From CAZSAA01 sp964604915 (GTDB lineage: Bacteria > Patescibacteriota > Patescibacteriia > Patescibacteriales > UBA12465), in the NCBI GenBank assembly GCA_964604915.1, contig CAZSAA010000002.1, forward strand, positions 1-46,537: 46,537 bases of DNA, given 5' to 3'. The notes under the pieces are model-generated. The model searched no databases and was not told the DNA's origin. It saw nothing but the letters and a program-made list of their open reading frames with translations. The position numbers were made by a program, and so were the translations under genes. How positions within the stretch are numbered: the first letter of the stretch is position 1; the number at the start of each line of letters is the position of its first letter. This document shows, piece by piece, positions 7,741-18,000 of this stretch.

Positions 7741-9363
7741 TTATAGGCCCCGAGCTTCGTCTTGGCTGTCTTCGGGCATCTTCTTGAAAGGCAATCGCCT
7801 TCGAAGAGAAGCTAAGATGATCCTTACTTCCTCCACATCCAGTAGCCAGCAGAACAGCAGGAAAGCGATGGCGCCGACGATGACGGCCATGGCTAATTGG
7901 GTAAAGACGCCGGCAAACGTGGACATATCCACGAAGCTCCAGGCTAGGAGCTTGGATATCTGGATAGCGATGCCAGTAGCGATTGCCGAAAGCGAGAGTT
8001 TCAAGGCTAATGATATGATCTTTTCCGCTCCGAATTCGCTAGATCCACTATACAGCCAGCCCCAGAGCAAGATAAAATTCAGGATCGAAACGATAGAGAA
8101 AGCCAGAGCCAAGCCGGCCGCTCCCATCAAGGAGGATAGATAGAATGATAGAGGGAGATTGATGATAACGCAAGCGAGCGAGATATAGAAGGGCGTTTTT
8201 GAGTCATGCTTAGCATAAAATACGCGCACCAATAGAGGCAGGAGAGCTTGCGCGAACAGGCTCAGAGAGAAGAACCCTAAAGTATTCATGGTCATAATAG
8301 TATCTTGCCAATCAAAATTACCGCTGCCGAGGACGACGCGGATAATCTGCGCGCGTAAGGTGATGAACATAACCGTGACCGGCACCACGAAGAACAGGAC
8401 CTGCCTAGCGGTACTGAAAAAGCGAGCGCTAAGCGCTTTAGGGTCCGACGCTACTTCCGATAGCGTGGGAAAGGCGGCAATCGCGAAAGAGATGCCAAAG
8501 ATACCGACCGGGAAAGACTGGAGATTATTGGCAAAATTGAACACAGAGAGTGAACCCGCTTCCAAACGGGAAGCGAGGAAGGTGATGATGAAGAGGTTTA
8601 TCTGCGAAACGGCCAAACTCATTATCCGCGGCCCGCTCATGGCCGCGATAAGGCGCGTAGCCTGATCCTTGAAGGATATACGAGCATAATAGCGGAACCC
8701 AAGGGAGAAGAGAGCTGGAAGTTGCACCAATAAATGCGCGCCGGCGCCCAGGACCACACCCCAAGCCAAGCCAATAAGGCCCCAATTAGGCGCCAAGTAC
8801 AAGGCACCGATGATGATACCTAGATTATAGAAGATAGGCGCGATAGAATAGGGCAAGAAACGCTTAGTCGCCTGCAATATACCGCCGACCACGCCGGATA
8901 ATCCCAGCAACAATGGTGATAGGAACATTACTCGAGTAAGGGATGCTACTTGCGCGATCGCTTCAGCCGAGAAGCCCGGAGTCAAGGCGCGAATAAGGGG
9001 GGTAGCGAAAATCAAGCCGGCAATCGAAGCGATAATAAGGATAAGGGACAGGATATTGGCGATATTGCTAGATAACTTCCAAGCATCTTCATTGGCCCTA
9101 TCTGCCTCGCCCTTCTCCTTGATCATCTTGGTAAGGACGGGGATAAATCCAGCTGAGAGAGCACCGAGGACTACGAGATTATACAGGAAGTCGGGAATAC
9201 GAAAAGCCGCATAATATATATCGGTCTCCGCTCCAGCCCCGAATTGCCCCGCTAAGATACGGTCGCGCACGACGCCTAGGATGCGTGAAGCGAAAGAAGA
9301 TATCGCCACGAGGAAGGCGGCGGCGGTAACGCTAGTTATCTTGGAAGAAAAATACCTTAACAT
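7741..9363 (-). CDS. murJ: Lipid II flippase MurJ (MviN family)
   Basis: MurJ moves lipid-linked peptidoglycan precursor across the inner membrane. The 540-residue polytopic protein has about 14 hydrophobic segments by inspection. The N-terminus shows the family signature SRILGVVRDRILAGQFGA followed by AFRIPDFLYNLV, holding the conserved arginine of the central cavity. The C-terminus is basic and cytoplasmic (LRRRLPFKKMPED). It lies 3 nt downstream of a 62-aa membrane protein and 8 nt upstream of lepA. With MurE and FtsK elsewhere in the window it supports a peptidoglycan cell wall. Confidence 0.95.
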   Translation of the reverse strand: MLRYFSSKITSVTAAAFLVAISSFASRILGVVRDRILAGQFGAGAETDIYYAAFRIPDFLYNLVVLGALSAGFIPVLTKMIKEKGEADRANEDAWKLSSNIANILSLILIIASIAGLIFATPLIRALTPGFSAEAIAQVASLTRVMFLSPLLLGLSGVVGGILQATKRFLPYSIAPIFYNLGIIIGALYLAPNWGLIGLAWGVVLGAGAHLLVQLPALFSLGFRYYARISFKDQATRLIAAMSGPRIMSLAVSQINLFIITFLASRLEAGSLSVFNFANNLQSFPVGIFGISFAIAAFPTLSEVASDPKALSARFFSTARQVLFFVVPVTVMFITLRAQIIRVVLGSGNFDWQDTIMTMNTLGFFSLSLFAQALLPLLVRVFYAKHDSKTPFYISLACVIINLPLSFYLSSLMGAAGLALAFSIVSILNFILLWGWLYSGSSEFGAEKIISLALKLSLSAIATGIAIQISKLLAWSFVDMSTFAGVFTQLAMAVIVGAIAFLLFCWLLDVEEVRIILASLRRRLPFKKMPEDSQDEARGL

Positions 9364-9366
9364 AAT

Positions 9367-9555
9367 TCATCGCGTTAGATAAAGGCGCCAGGCTAAACTA
9401 GCCAAGGCCGCCGCTAACACGTAATTAATATTGAAAAATACCGAGACGCTGCCATAAACGAGCCAGTCGAGTAAGAATAGGACCAGCCAGATCAAGGACA
9501 GAGCTGATGACAACCCAATCAATCTAACTTTATTATCTGCTTTATCTTTGCCCAT
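9367..9555 (-). CDS. 62-aa two-TM membrane protein, unknown function
   Basis: The peptide has a charged start (MGKDKADNKVRL), two hydrophobic segments (about 13-33 and 40-57) and ends RLYLTR. The family is not recognised. It sits directly upstream of murJ (3 nt), and its ATG lies 37 nt inside the end of the 480-aa gene in another frame. If that overlap is unreal, in-frame TTG codons at residues 12 and 15 lie at or just past the upstream stop. Position suggests a role with MurJ or the 480-aa exported protein, but this is only inference. Confidence 0.6.
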   Translation of the reverse strand: MGKDKADNKVRLIGLSSALSLIWLVLFLLDWLVYGSVSVFFNINYVLAAALASLAWRLYLTR

Positions 9556-10961
9556 ATACTTGTCGCTTGCGCCCTGCCTCGCACCGAGTGCACCGTTATT
9601 GCCGAAGACGTGGCAGCAAAAGGTTCGGGCAAGGAAAGTACCAACTGATACCGATTTTTCTCGCGATATGCGCCACGCATATCCAGTTGGATGTTCGCTA
9701 TTTTCCGACCATCCTTCTTCTGCGGAGACTGATAGCGGGCTATTATGTATCGTATATCGCTATCAGGCCGGAAATATTGATCTATCTTGGCTACAGCCGG
9801 ATTGATAAGCTGATCGGCCGAAAAAGCGAACACCCCGTTATTAGCCACTTCCAGATTATCATAGCGGAGGGATAGAGGATAGACGTCCTGCTCTTGGCTA
9901 GCGCGGAAGGAGAATTGCTTATAGGTACTATCAATCTCGAAATTCTCCCCGCCCAGACGATATGACCCACGCATGAGCGGATCGCTACCCTGGATGAGTA
10001 CGAACGGCTTGTCGGTAAATATCTCCCTATCATACGAAGATCCATACAGGTCAAGGCGATTGGCAAATGAAAGCTTAGATGAATCCAGAGAAAGTGATTC
10101 AATAATCAAGTTGGTGTCCGCTTTGATGGCAATCTTCACTATTTCTCCAGCTTGCAGGCTATTTAAGGAAAATTCTCCAGAAAGCTGGCCATTTTCGTCT
10201 AAATGATATTCCTGTTCCCCGATCTTTTCCCGATTAAGGCGATATGCTTCGATGATAATGTCTTTTTCCTTGGCGCCATTATCCCTAACTGAGAACGACA
10301 AATGAAGGTCATTATCCGGAGAAATGGTGTAGAACTCGTGAGAACCGCGCAGGGGTAGGGGAATGGAGACTTGTCCCGATATAGCTTGGCTCGCACTAAA
10401 AGCGCTATATTCATATCGGTAAGTACCCAAACAACTAACTAAATCTTCGCTTGCACAATTACGGAGTTGGCCCTTATCTAGATCTGTGAAAAAAGCTTCT
10501 GCCGAATCATAACGGCTATCGCGATCCAATACTATCAAGCCATCCATCTGATAGCTCGACCAATTGGAATAGCGCTCCAGCCAATAATTTTCCACCGGAG
10601 CCAGCTGATAATTACCCGCCTTCTTATCCATCAGCACACCGACTTCGATAAGCGGCTTGTTCTCCGATAATTCGCCGCTATATTCTATCTCTAGCTCTAA
10701 ACTGAGGATGGGGCGAGCGGAATAGAAGGAAAAATATAGGGGATCGCCCGAGAGAGCGGCTCCGTCTTCGAGATATTCCACCCTAGTATCCGGTGCGAAA
10801 CGGCCGAAGACGCCCTTTCCACCTAAGAAAGCCGGCTTACCCGGCTCATAGTTAGCGGAAAAACGACCGCCAGGGGAAAAAGCTAAGATAAGCCATAGAA
10901 AAACGATAGCCAAAACTAGGGCTGAGCTAGTGATGATCCTTTTTTTGCCACTCATTGTCAT
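9519..10961 (-). CDS. Exported or membrane-anchored protein of 480 aa, unknown function
   Basis: An N-terminal basic stretch (MSGKKR) and one hydrophobic helix (about 11-28, SALVLAIVFLWLILAF) make a signal anchor. The remaining roughly 450 residues are polar with many beta-type alternations (for example SLELEIEYSGEL, DLHLSFSV), which suggests an extracytoplasmic beta-rich or carbohydrate-binding-like fold. Two nearby cysteines (NCASEDLVSC) could form a disulfide. No catalytic motif or known family was recognised. It is the first gene of the murJ-lepA-recJ operon, starting 25 nt past the T-tract of the rpoC terminator. A possible -10 (TACAAT, complement of 10968-10973) would place transcription start at or next to the ATG. 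Confidence 0.7.
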   Translation of the reverse strand: MTMSGKKRIITSSALVLAIVFLWLILAFSPGGRFSANYEPGKPAFLGGKGVFGRFAPDTRVEYLEDGAALSGDPLYFSFYSARPILSLELEIEYSGELSENKPLIEVGVLMDKKAGNYQLAPVENYWLERYSNWSSYQMDGLIVLDRDSRYDSAEAFFTDLDKGQLRNCASEDLVSCLGTYRYEYSAFSASQAISGQVSIPLPLRGSHEFYTISPDNDLHLSFSVRDNGAKEKDIIIEAYRLNREKIGEQEYHLDENGQLSGEFSLNSLQAGEIVKIAIKADTNLIIESLSLDSSKLSFANRLDLYGSSYDREIFTDKPFVLIQGSDPLMRGSYRLGGENFEIDSTYKQFSFRASQEQDVYPLSLRYDNLEVANNGVFAFSADQLINPAVAKIDQYFRPDSDIRYIIARYQSPQKKDGRKIANIQLDMRGAYREKNRYQLVLSLPEPFAATSSAITVHSVRGRAQATSIWAKIKQIIKLD

Positions 10962-10985
10962 AAGCTAATTGTACTAGATTGGCCT

Positions 10986-11010
10986 AAAAACAAAAAGGGG
11001 TTGCCCCCTT
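10986..11010 (-). terminator. Rho-independent terminator after rpoC
   Basis: On the minus strand AAGGGG (11010-11005), loop GCAA, CCCCTT (11000-10995) forms a 6-bp stem capped by a GNRA tetraloop, followed by TTTTGTTTTT. It lies 17 nt past the rpoC stop and before the next operon. Confidence 0.85.
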
Positions 11011-11026
11011 AATGTTTATCCGTAAT

Positions 11027-14000
11027 CTATTTATATATCTCTCGTTTCTTTCTTTCCTTATACCCTGTTCCCGCTGGGATTAGACAACCGATAATGACGT
11101 TTTCCTTGAGGCCTTCGAGGTAATCGATCTTGCCAGATACGGCCGCTTCGACCAGTACTCTCGGAGTTTCTTGGAAGGAGGCGGCCGAGAGGAAGCTGTC
11201 CGTGGAAAGCGAAGCCTTGGTGATACCCATGAGCAGGCGTTCGGCCTGGGCTGGCTTCTTTATACTCTTGTTAGCCTGGGACAGTACTTCTTCTTCCACT
11301 ACTTCGCCTGGCAACAGGATGGTATCGCCTGAATCCTTGATAAGGTAGCGGGAGAACATCTGTCTAGCGATGATCTCGACGTGCTTGTCGTTTAACGGCT
11401 GACCCTGGGAAGAATACACATATTGGATTTCCTTGATGATATACTTCTCCGTTTCCAAGCGGCCACGCAGGCGGTATAACTCGCGCAAGTCGAGACTACC
11501 CTCGGTCAATTGGGCGCCCTTTTCAATCTCTTCCCCGTCCTTGACCATAATCATAGTGCCTTTGATAATGGAATGTTCCTTTATCTTGTCGACTTCCTTG
11601 AGGATAGATATGAATTTATCGCTCACTTGGACGACGCCGCTTGATTTCGCCTTGACGGCTTCGCCGCCGACGGAGAACAGAGTGGTTCCCTTAGCCGCTT
11701 TCTCCCCGTCCTTTATCTCTACCTTAACATCCAGATCTTTCTTCTTCTTGCCGGATAGCTTGAGCTCATTCTGCTTCTCAGAGAAATAATATTTCTCTGC
11801 TTCGGTGCCGCGATAGTGGATGCTAACGATCTTAGCCTGAGGATTAGGAACCAAAATGTCCTTGCCATCCTTGTCCTTTATCACCTTCTGGGCCAATTCT
11901 ATCTTCACCTTGCCAGCTACGTCAGACATGATCGCCTTCTTCTTCGGAGTGCGGCTTTCAAAAATCTCTTCTACCCTCGGCAAACCCTGGGTGATATCGT
12001 CACCTCCGGCTACGCCGCCGGCATGGAAGGTTCTCATCGTGAGCTGGGTACCGGGTTCGCCGATAGACTGGGCAGCGATAGTCCCGACGGTTGCGCCGAA
12101 CTTAACTTCCTTATTATATGCCAGATCCCAGCCATAGCACTTGGCGCAAACGCCCTTGTGCATCTTGCAATTGACTACGGACCTGATAACTACTGATTTT
12201 ATATCCTTGTCCTTGGCGATAGCCTTGGAGGTGGCTTCATCGATCATCTCGCCGGCCTTGACTATAGTCTTTCCATCGCCGGATTTGATAGCTTTAGCGG
12301 CAAAGCGGCCAATAATCTTCTTTCCTACATCCTCGCCATTATTTTCCGCTTCCGCTCTCGATATCTCCAAGCCCTCGTTATCGCCGCAGTCATCCTGCGA
12401 GACGATCACGTCCTGGGAAACGTCGACCAAGCGGCGGGTCAGATAGCCGGCATTAGCGGTACGCAGAGCCGTATCAGACAAGCCTTTGCGCACGCCGTGG
12501 GTCGAGATGAAATATTCCAATACGCCGAATCCTTCCTTGAAATTACCTTTGATCGGCAACTCAATGATAGCGCCGGAAGGCGAAGTAACGAGACCCTTCA
12601 TGCCCAAAATCTGAACCGGCTGAGCCCACGATCCTCTAGCGCCTGATTCAATCATGGAGAATACCGGCAAGGAATTAGCTAATCCCTTCTTGCAGATCTC
12701 GCCGATCTGATCCTTGGTATTGGTCCATTCTTCGATCACCTTAGCATATCTTTCGCTTTCGGTGAGCAAGCCTTCTTCATACTGTTCCTGGATAGTCTCG
12801 ACACGCTTATTAGTTTCTTCGATAAGATGGTTCTTCTCTTTAAGATCAGGCAAATCGCCGAATCCCCAAGAAAGACCGGATTTAGTGATGAACGCGAAAC
12901 TCTTATTTTTCAGGTTATCGATGAACTTTACCGTCTCTTCCTGGGTATAGAAGCGGAGACATTCCTTGATAAGGTCCTTCAGGCGGCCTTTTCCGACCAC
13001 TTCATTGATATATCTGAGCTTCTCCGGCAATACTGAGTTGAAGATGAGGCGGCCGACGGTAGTACGGCGCAACTGACCTTCCATCCTGATGCGGATAGCT
13101 TCATGTAAATCGATAAATCCATTCTGATAGGCCAGCTGTGCTTCATCTTCATTCATGAAAGCATGCAGTTCCTTATCTTCCTTATCAATATCTTCCGGAC
13201 GGAGGGAGGTCATATAATACGTACCCCAGACGATATCTTGAGCCGGAACGACGATAGGGTCACCGGTAGCCGGTTTCAGGAGGTTGTGGGAAGAAAGCAT
13301 GATCTCAGCCGCTTCCTTGACCGCTTCCTTAGTGAGCGGCACGTGGACGGCCATCTGGTCGCCATCGAAGTCAGCATTGAAGGCGGTACATACGAGCGGA
13401 TGGATTTGCAAGGCCTTTCCTTCGATAAGGATAGGCTTGAAGGCCTGGATACCTAAGCGATGCAAAGTCGGAGCGCGGTTTAGCAGCACGTAGGCATGCT
13501 TGACCGTCTCTTCGAGGATGTCCCAAACCTCATCGTGTCCAGCCTCGATATAGCGGGAAGCGCTACGGACGTTATGCACGATCTCGCGCTTGATTAGCTG
13601 GCTGATGATGAAAGGCTTGAAAAGTTCAAGGGCCATGATCTTAGGTAAACCGCATTGGTCTAGGTCGAGCTTAGGGTTGACGACGATAACGCTGCGTCCG
13701 GAATAATCGACGCGCTTACCGAGCAAGTTCTGACGGAAACGCCCTTGCTTCCCTTTGAGGGAATCGGCTAATGACTTGAGCTGGCGCTTCTGCCCGGTGG
13801 AGGCGGTAACAGTCTTGCTATGGCGGGCACTATTGTCGATCAGGGCGTCTACGGCTTCCTGGAGCATCCGTTTCTCGTTGCGGCAAATAACTTCCGGGGC
13901 ATTGAGGTCGACGAGCTGCTTCAAGCGGTTATTACGATTGATGACGCGGCGATATAGGTCATTGAGATCAGATGCGGCGAAACGACCGCCATCGAGAGCG

Positions 14001-14980
14001 ACCATAGGCCGGAGATCAGGCGGGACGACCGGAACGATAGTCATTATCATCCATTCGGGACGCAAATTGTTATTACGGAAACTCTTTAACAATTTTAACC
14101 TCTTCACCAATCTTTCCTTCTTGGAATCAATGGCGTCGGAGAGCTTCTCTTCTAACTTCTTGATACTCTTATCAAGGTCTATCTTGGCGAGTAAGTCGCG
14201 GATGGCTTCGGCGCCGATACCAGCCTCAAAGATATGTCCGAACTTCAAACTCAGGTTCTGGTACTGGTTCTCGGAAATGATCATCATCGGCTTGAGATCC
14301 TTGAGCTCTTTCTGGACCTGGCCGAAACCTTCTTCTAATTTTTCCAGCTTATCCGCCTTCTGTGCTTCCAAAGAAGCGATTGTGGCATCAATTTCTGCTT
14401 CCGCTTCCGCCTTGCTCTTACCGCCAGCGATAAGGTCGGCTTTCTGGTCTCTAGCTTTCTTAGATTCGCTAACGCAATCGTTCTCGATAGACTTCTTCTT
14501 ACTCTTATGTTCCTGCTTGATCTGAGCGATGGTAGCTTCCTTGAGGTTCTCATCGACATCGGTGACGATAAAACTGGCGAAATATATCACTTTCTCGAGC
14601 GACTGAATACCGAGGTTCAGGAGCAAGCCAACCTTGGACGAGATGCCACGCAAGAACCAGATATGGGTGCAGGGAATCTGGAGGGTAATATGACCCATGC
14701 GTTCGCGGCGCACGATGCTGCGGGTAACTTCCACGCCGCACTTATCGCATACCACTCCCTTATACCGTATCTTCTTATATTTCCCGCAAGCACACTCCCA
14801 ATCCTTGGTAGGGCCGAAGATCTTCTCGCAAAACAAGCCGTCCTTTTCCGGCTTCTGGGTACGATAGTTGATAGTTTCCGGCTTGGTCACTTCGCCATGG
14901 GACCATCCCACTATCTCTTCCGGAGAAGCGAGCTTGAGGCGGATAGCGTCGAAATCGCTAGTTTTTATTGGGTTGAGCAT
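11027..14980 (-). CDS. rpoC: DNA-directed RNA polymerase beta' subunit
   Basis: This is the catalytic-cleft subunit of RNA polymerase. The Mg-binding motif NADFDGDQMA is present. The N-terminal zinc site CAC...CDKC (about residues 63-81) and the second zinc site (CGDNEG ... CKMHKGVCAKC) are intact, as are trigger-loop and bridge-helix landmarks such as SIGEPGTQLTMRTFHAGG. A lysine/glutamate-rich coiled-coil insertion (around residues 150-230) lies in the N-terminal third. The ATG at 14980 was chosen because the protein then begins MLNPIKTSDFDAIRL as in relatives. An upstream in-frame TTG (14995) would add five residues. It lies 24 nt after rpoB. Confidence 0.97.
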   Translation of the reverse strand: MLNPIKTSDFDAIRLKLASPEEIVGWSHGEVTKPETINYRTQKPEKDGLFCEKIFGPTKDWECACGKYKKIRYKGVVCDKCGVEVTRSIVRRERMGHITLQIPCTHIWFLRGISSKVGLLLNLGIQSLEKVIYFASFIVTDVDENLKEATIAQIKQEHKSKKKSIENDCVSESKKARDQKADLIAGGKSKAEAEAEIDATIASLEAQKADKLEKLEEGFGQVQKELKDLKPMMIISENQYQNLSLKFGHIFEAGIGAEAIRDLLAKIDLDKSIKKLEEKLSDAIDSKKERLVKRLKLLKSFRNNNLRPEWMIMTIVPVVPPDLRPMVALDGGRFAASDLNDLYRRVINRNNRLKQLVDLNAPEVICRNEKRMLQEAVDALIDNSARHSKTVTASTGQKRQLKSLADSLKGKQGRFRQNLLGKRVDYSGRSVIVVNPKLDLDQCGLPKIMALELFKPFIISQLIKREIVHNVRSASRYIEAGHDEVWDILEETVKHAYVLLNRAPTLHRLGIQAFKPILIEGKALQIHPLVCTAFNADFDGDQMAVHVPLTKEAVKEAAEIMLSSHNLLKPATGDPIVVPAQDIVWGTYYMTSLRPEDIDKEDKELHAFMNEDEAQLAYQNGFIDLHEAIRIRMEGQLRRTTVGRLIFNSVLPEKLRYINEVVGKGRLKDLIKECLRFYTQEETVKFIDNLKNKSFAFITKSGLSWGFGDLPDLKEKNHLIEETNKRVETIQEQYEEGLLTESERYAKVIEEWTNTKDQIGEICKKGLANSLPVFSMIESGARGSWAQPVQILGMKGLVTSPSGAIIELPIKGNFKEGFGVLEYFISTHGVRKGLSDTALRTANAGYLTRRLVDVSQDVIVSQDDCGDNEGLEISRAEAENNGEDVGKKIIGRFAAKAIKSGDGKTIVKAGEMIDEATSKAIAKDKDIKSVVIRSVVNCKMHKGVCAKCYGWDLAYNKEVKFGATVGTIAAQSIGEPGTQLTMRTFHAGGVAGGDDITQGLPRVEEIFESRTPKKKAIMSDVAGKVKIELAQKVIKDKDGKDILVPNPQAKIVSIHYRGTEAEKYYFSEKQNELKLSGKKKKDLDVKVEIKDGEKAAKGTTLFSVGGEAVKAKSSGVVQVSDKFISILKEVDKIKEHSIIKGTMIMVKDGEEIEKGAQLTEGSLDLRELYRLRGRLETEKYIIKEIQYVYSSQGQPLNDKHVEIIARQMFSRYLIKDSGDTILLPGEVVEEEVLSQANKSIKKPAQAERLLMGITKASLSTDSFLSAASFQETPRVLVEAAVSGKIDYLEGLKENVIIGCLIPAGTGYKERKKREIYK

Positions 14981-15004
14981 ATTGTTATTAAGCAAAATTT
15001 CAAA

Positions 15005-18000
15005 TTATTCCTCATCCGACGGAGTGTTGCCGCCATTCTCATCGACAGCCGCGATGATTTCCGGCTGTTCGATACCTAGCTTCGCTTCCGTTATTTCTAT
15101 CTCTTCATCCAATTCGGTCTTCACTTCCGAAGCCGTCTGGCCGTCACCGCCCAAGAGCTCGATATTGAGGCCGAGACCTTTTAGTTCGCGGATCAAGACG
15201 TTGAAAGACTCAGGAACGTTGAGCTTCTCGATCTCTTCGCCCTTGATGATAGCTTCATAGGCCTTGCTGCGTCCTGGTACGTCATCAGACTTGATGGTGA
15301 GCATCTCTTGCAGGGTGTGCGCCGCGCCGTAGCCCTCAAGCGCCCAGACTTCCATCTCACCGAATCTTTGGCCACCGAATTGGGCTTTTCCGCCCAAAGG
15401 CTGCTGGGTAATAAGGGAGTATGGACCGATAGAGCGCTGGTGAATCTTATCTTCCACCATATGGTTCAGTTTCAATACGTACTTATAGCCGACAGTTATC
15501 TTATGGTCATATTCTTCACCGGTCTTGCCGTCAAAAAGGCTGACCTTGCCGTCTTCGGGCAAACCAGCACGCTTTAGTTCCTGGCGAATGATATCCTCCT
15601 TAAGGCCGTTTAGAGCCGGAGTAGCCACTTTGTAGCCCAGCTTCTTAGCGGCGAATCCCATATGGGTCTCGAGCAATTGACCGAGGTTCATACGGGAGAT
15701 GATGCCCAAAGGAGAAAGGATGACATCAATGGGAGTGCCGTCTTCCATATAAGGCATATCTTCAGCCGGTACGACCTTGGAAATGACCCCCTTATTACCA
15801 TGGCGGCCAGACATCTTGTCACCAACTTGGATCTTGCGGAGATTAGCGACGGAAACCTGAATAGACTTGAGCACGCCAGCGGCGAGCTTGTCGCCTTCTT
15901 CGCGCGAGAATATCTTCACGTCCACCACTTTGCCGTGTTCACCATGCTCGAGGTAGAGGGAGGAATCGCGGACATCCTTGGCTTTCTCGCCGAAAATAGC
16001 GCGCAAGAGCTTCTCTTCCGCCGACAGGGTAGTTTCGCCCTTAGGGGTAATCTTGCCGACCAGGATATCACCAGAAGAAACTTCCGCACCGACGCGGATG
16101 ATGCCTTCTTCATCGAGATTCTTCAGCTTTTCCTCGCTGATATTTGGTATATCGTTAGTGATAACCTCCGGACCGAGCTTGGTATCGCGGACATCAATAG
16201 TGTAGTTCTCAATATGGATGGAAGAATACACGTCCTCCTTCACCAAACGTTCGGAAATGATAATGGCGTCTTCGTAGTTATATCCCTCCCAGGTCATGAA
16301 AGCGACCAGCACGTTGCGTCCCAAGGAAAGTTCGCCTTCATCAATGGACGGTCCATCAGATAGTATTTGACCCGCTTTTACCTTGTCGCCTAAGTCAACA
16401 ATGGGGTGCTGATTAATGCAAGTGGAGGAATTAGAACGGACAAATTTATTCAGTTTATATATAATACTTCCCTTCTTGCCCGCCACTTCGATCTCAGCGG
16501 CATCAAGTTTCACTACTTCGCCATCTTCTTTGGCGATAGCGATATGGCCGCTGTCGAGCGCCGCCCGAGCTTCCGCGCCGGTGCCGACGATAGGGGCTTC
16601 GCTCTTGATGAGCGGCACGGCTTGGCGTTGCATGTTCGTTCCCATCAAGGCTCTTTGCCCGTCGTTATGTTCCATGAAAGGAATAAGGGAAGTGGCGATG
16701 GAGATGATTTGGTTAGCGGCCACGCCAACGAAATCAATCCGATCCACTTCCTCTAAGCTCGGTTCGCTGTGCTTGCGCACTTCGTACTTGGCTACGAGAA
16801 AGCGCCCATCTTCACCAAGCGGGATAGTAGCATCAGCTGTGATATATTTCTCTTCTTCAAAAGCATCGAGGAATATGATCTCATCAGTTACCCGGCTACC
16901 GCCCTTACCGTGTTCCACTTTGCGATATGGCGCTTCCAAAAATCCGTAGCTGTTGAGACGGGCATAGCTGGCCAAGTGGCCGACGAGACCGATATTCGGT
17001 CCTTCCGGCGTAGCGATCGGACAGATACGGCCATAGTGAGTAGTGTGTACGTCGCGTACGTCGAAGCCGGCCCTTTCTCTGGTGAGACCGCCCGGACCCA
17101 TGGCCGACAAGCGCCTCTTATGCTCCAATTCAGCGAGCGGATTAGTCTGATCCATGAACTGCGAAAGCTGGGAAGACATAAAGAATTCCTTCACTACGCC
17201 AATAACCGGACGCGCGTTTATCAGCTTGTTCGGATTGAGACTAGCGATATCGGAAGTGGACATGCGGTCCTTGATGATGCGCTCCATGCGGGCCAAGCCG
17301 ACGCGGAAACGATTCTGGATAAGGCCACCTATCGCTCTGATGCGACGGTTGCCGAGATGATCGATATCATCCTCCGGTTCCTTGGTTATATTGAGCCGGA
17401 TAACTTCCTTGATTATTAAAACTAAGTCTTCCGGACGCAGGACGCGATTTTCTTTAGTGATCGGCACATCGATATCGAAACGCCGATTTAACTTATATCT
17501 ACCTACGCGTCCGAAATCATAGCGATCGAAACGGAAGAACATCGAACTGATAAGCTGCTTCGCATTCTCGACGGACGCTAAATCGCCAGGACGGATGCGG
17601 CGGTACACTTCCTGCAATCCTTCCGCCTCGTTCTTAGCGATATCTTTCTCTAAAGTAGCATCGATGAAGGTCTGTTCATCCTTGTTCTTCACTAAGTCGA
17701 CATCCTTGAAAAGGGCGCGGATAGAGTCGTCATCGGGAAAACCGAAAGCACGCAACAAAGAGGTGACGGCGACCTTCCTCTTACGGTCTATTCTCACCCA
17801 TAATACTTTATTGGAATCGCTCTCTATCTCCAGCCAAGCGCCGCGATTCGGGATGATCTTAGCGCCATAGCACTTCTTCCCCTTGATAAATTCAGCCGTG
17901 AACATGACGCCAGCGCTGCGGATAAGCTGAGAAACGACAACTCTCTCAATGCCGTTGATGATGAAGGTGCCGTTATCGGTCATGAGCGGAAAATCGCCCA

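Noticed and set aside
13755..14525. 256-codon ORF on the + strand inside rpoC
   Set aside because: It is antisense to a certain rpoC, Ser/Arg/Leu-rich with no domain or start signal; a shadow of rpoC codon usage.
15662..16363. 233-codon ORF on the + strand inside rpoB
   Set aside because: Antisense to the highly conserved rpoB core; no independent evidence of a gene.
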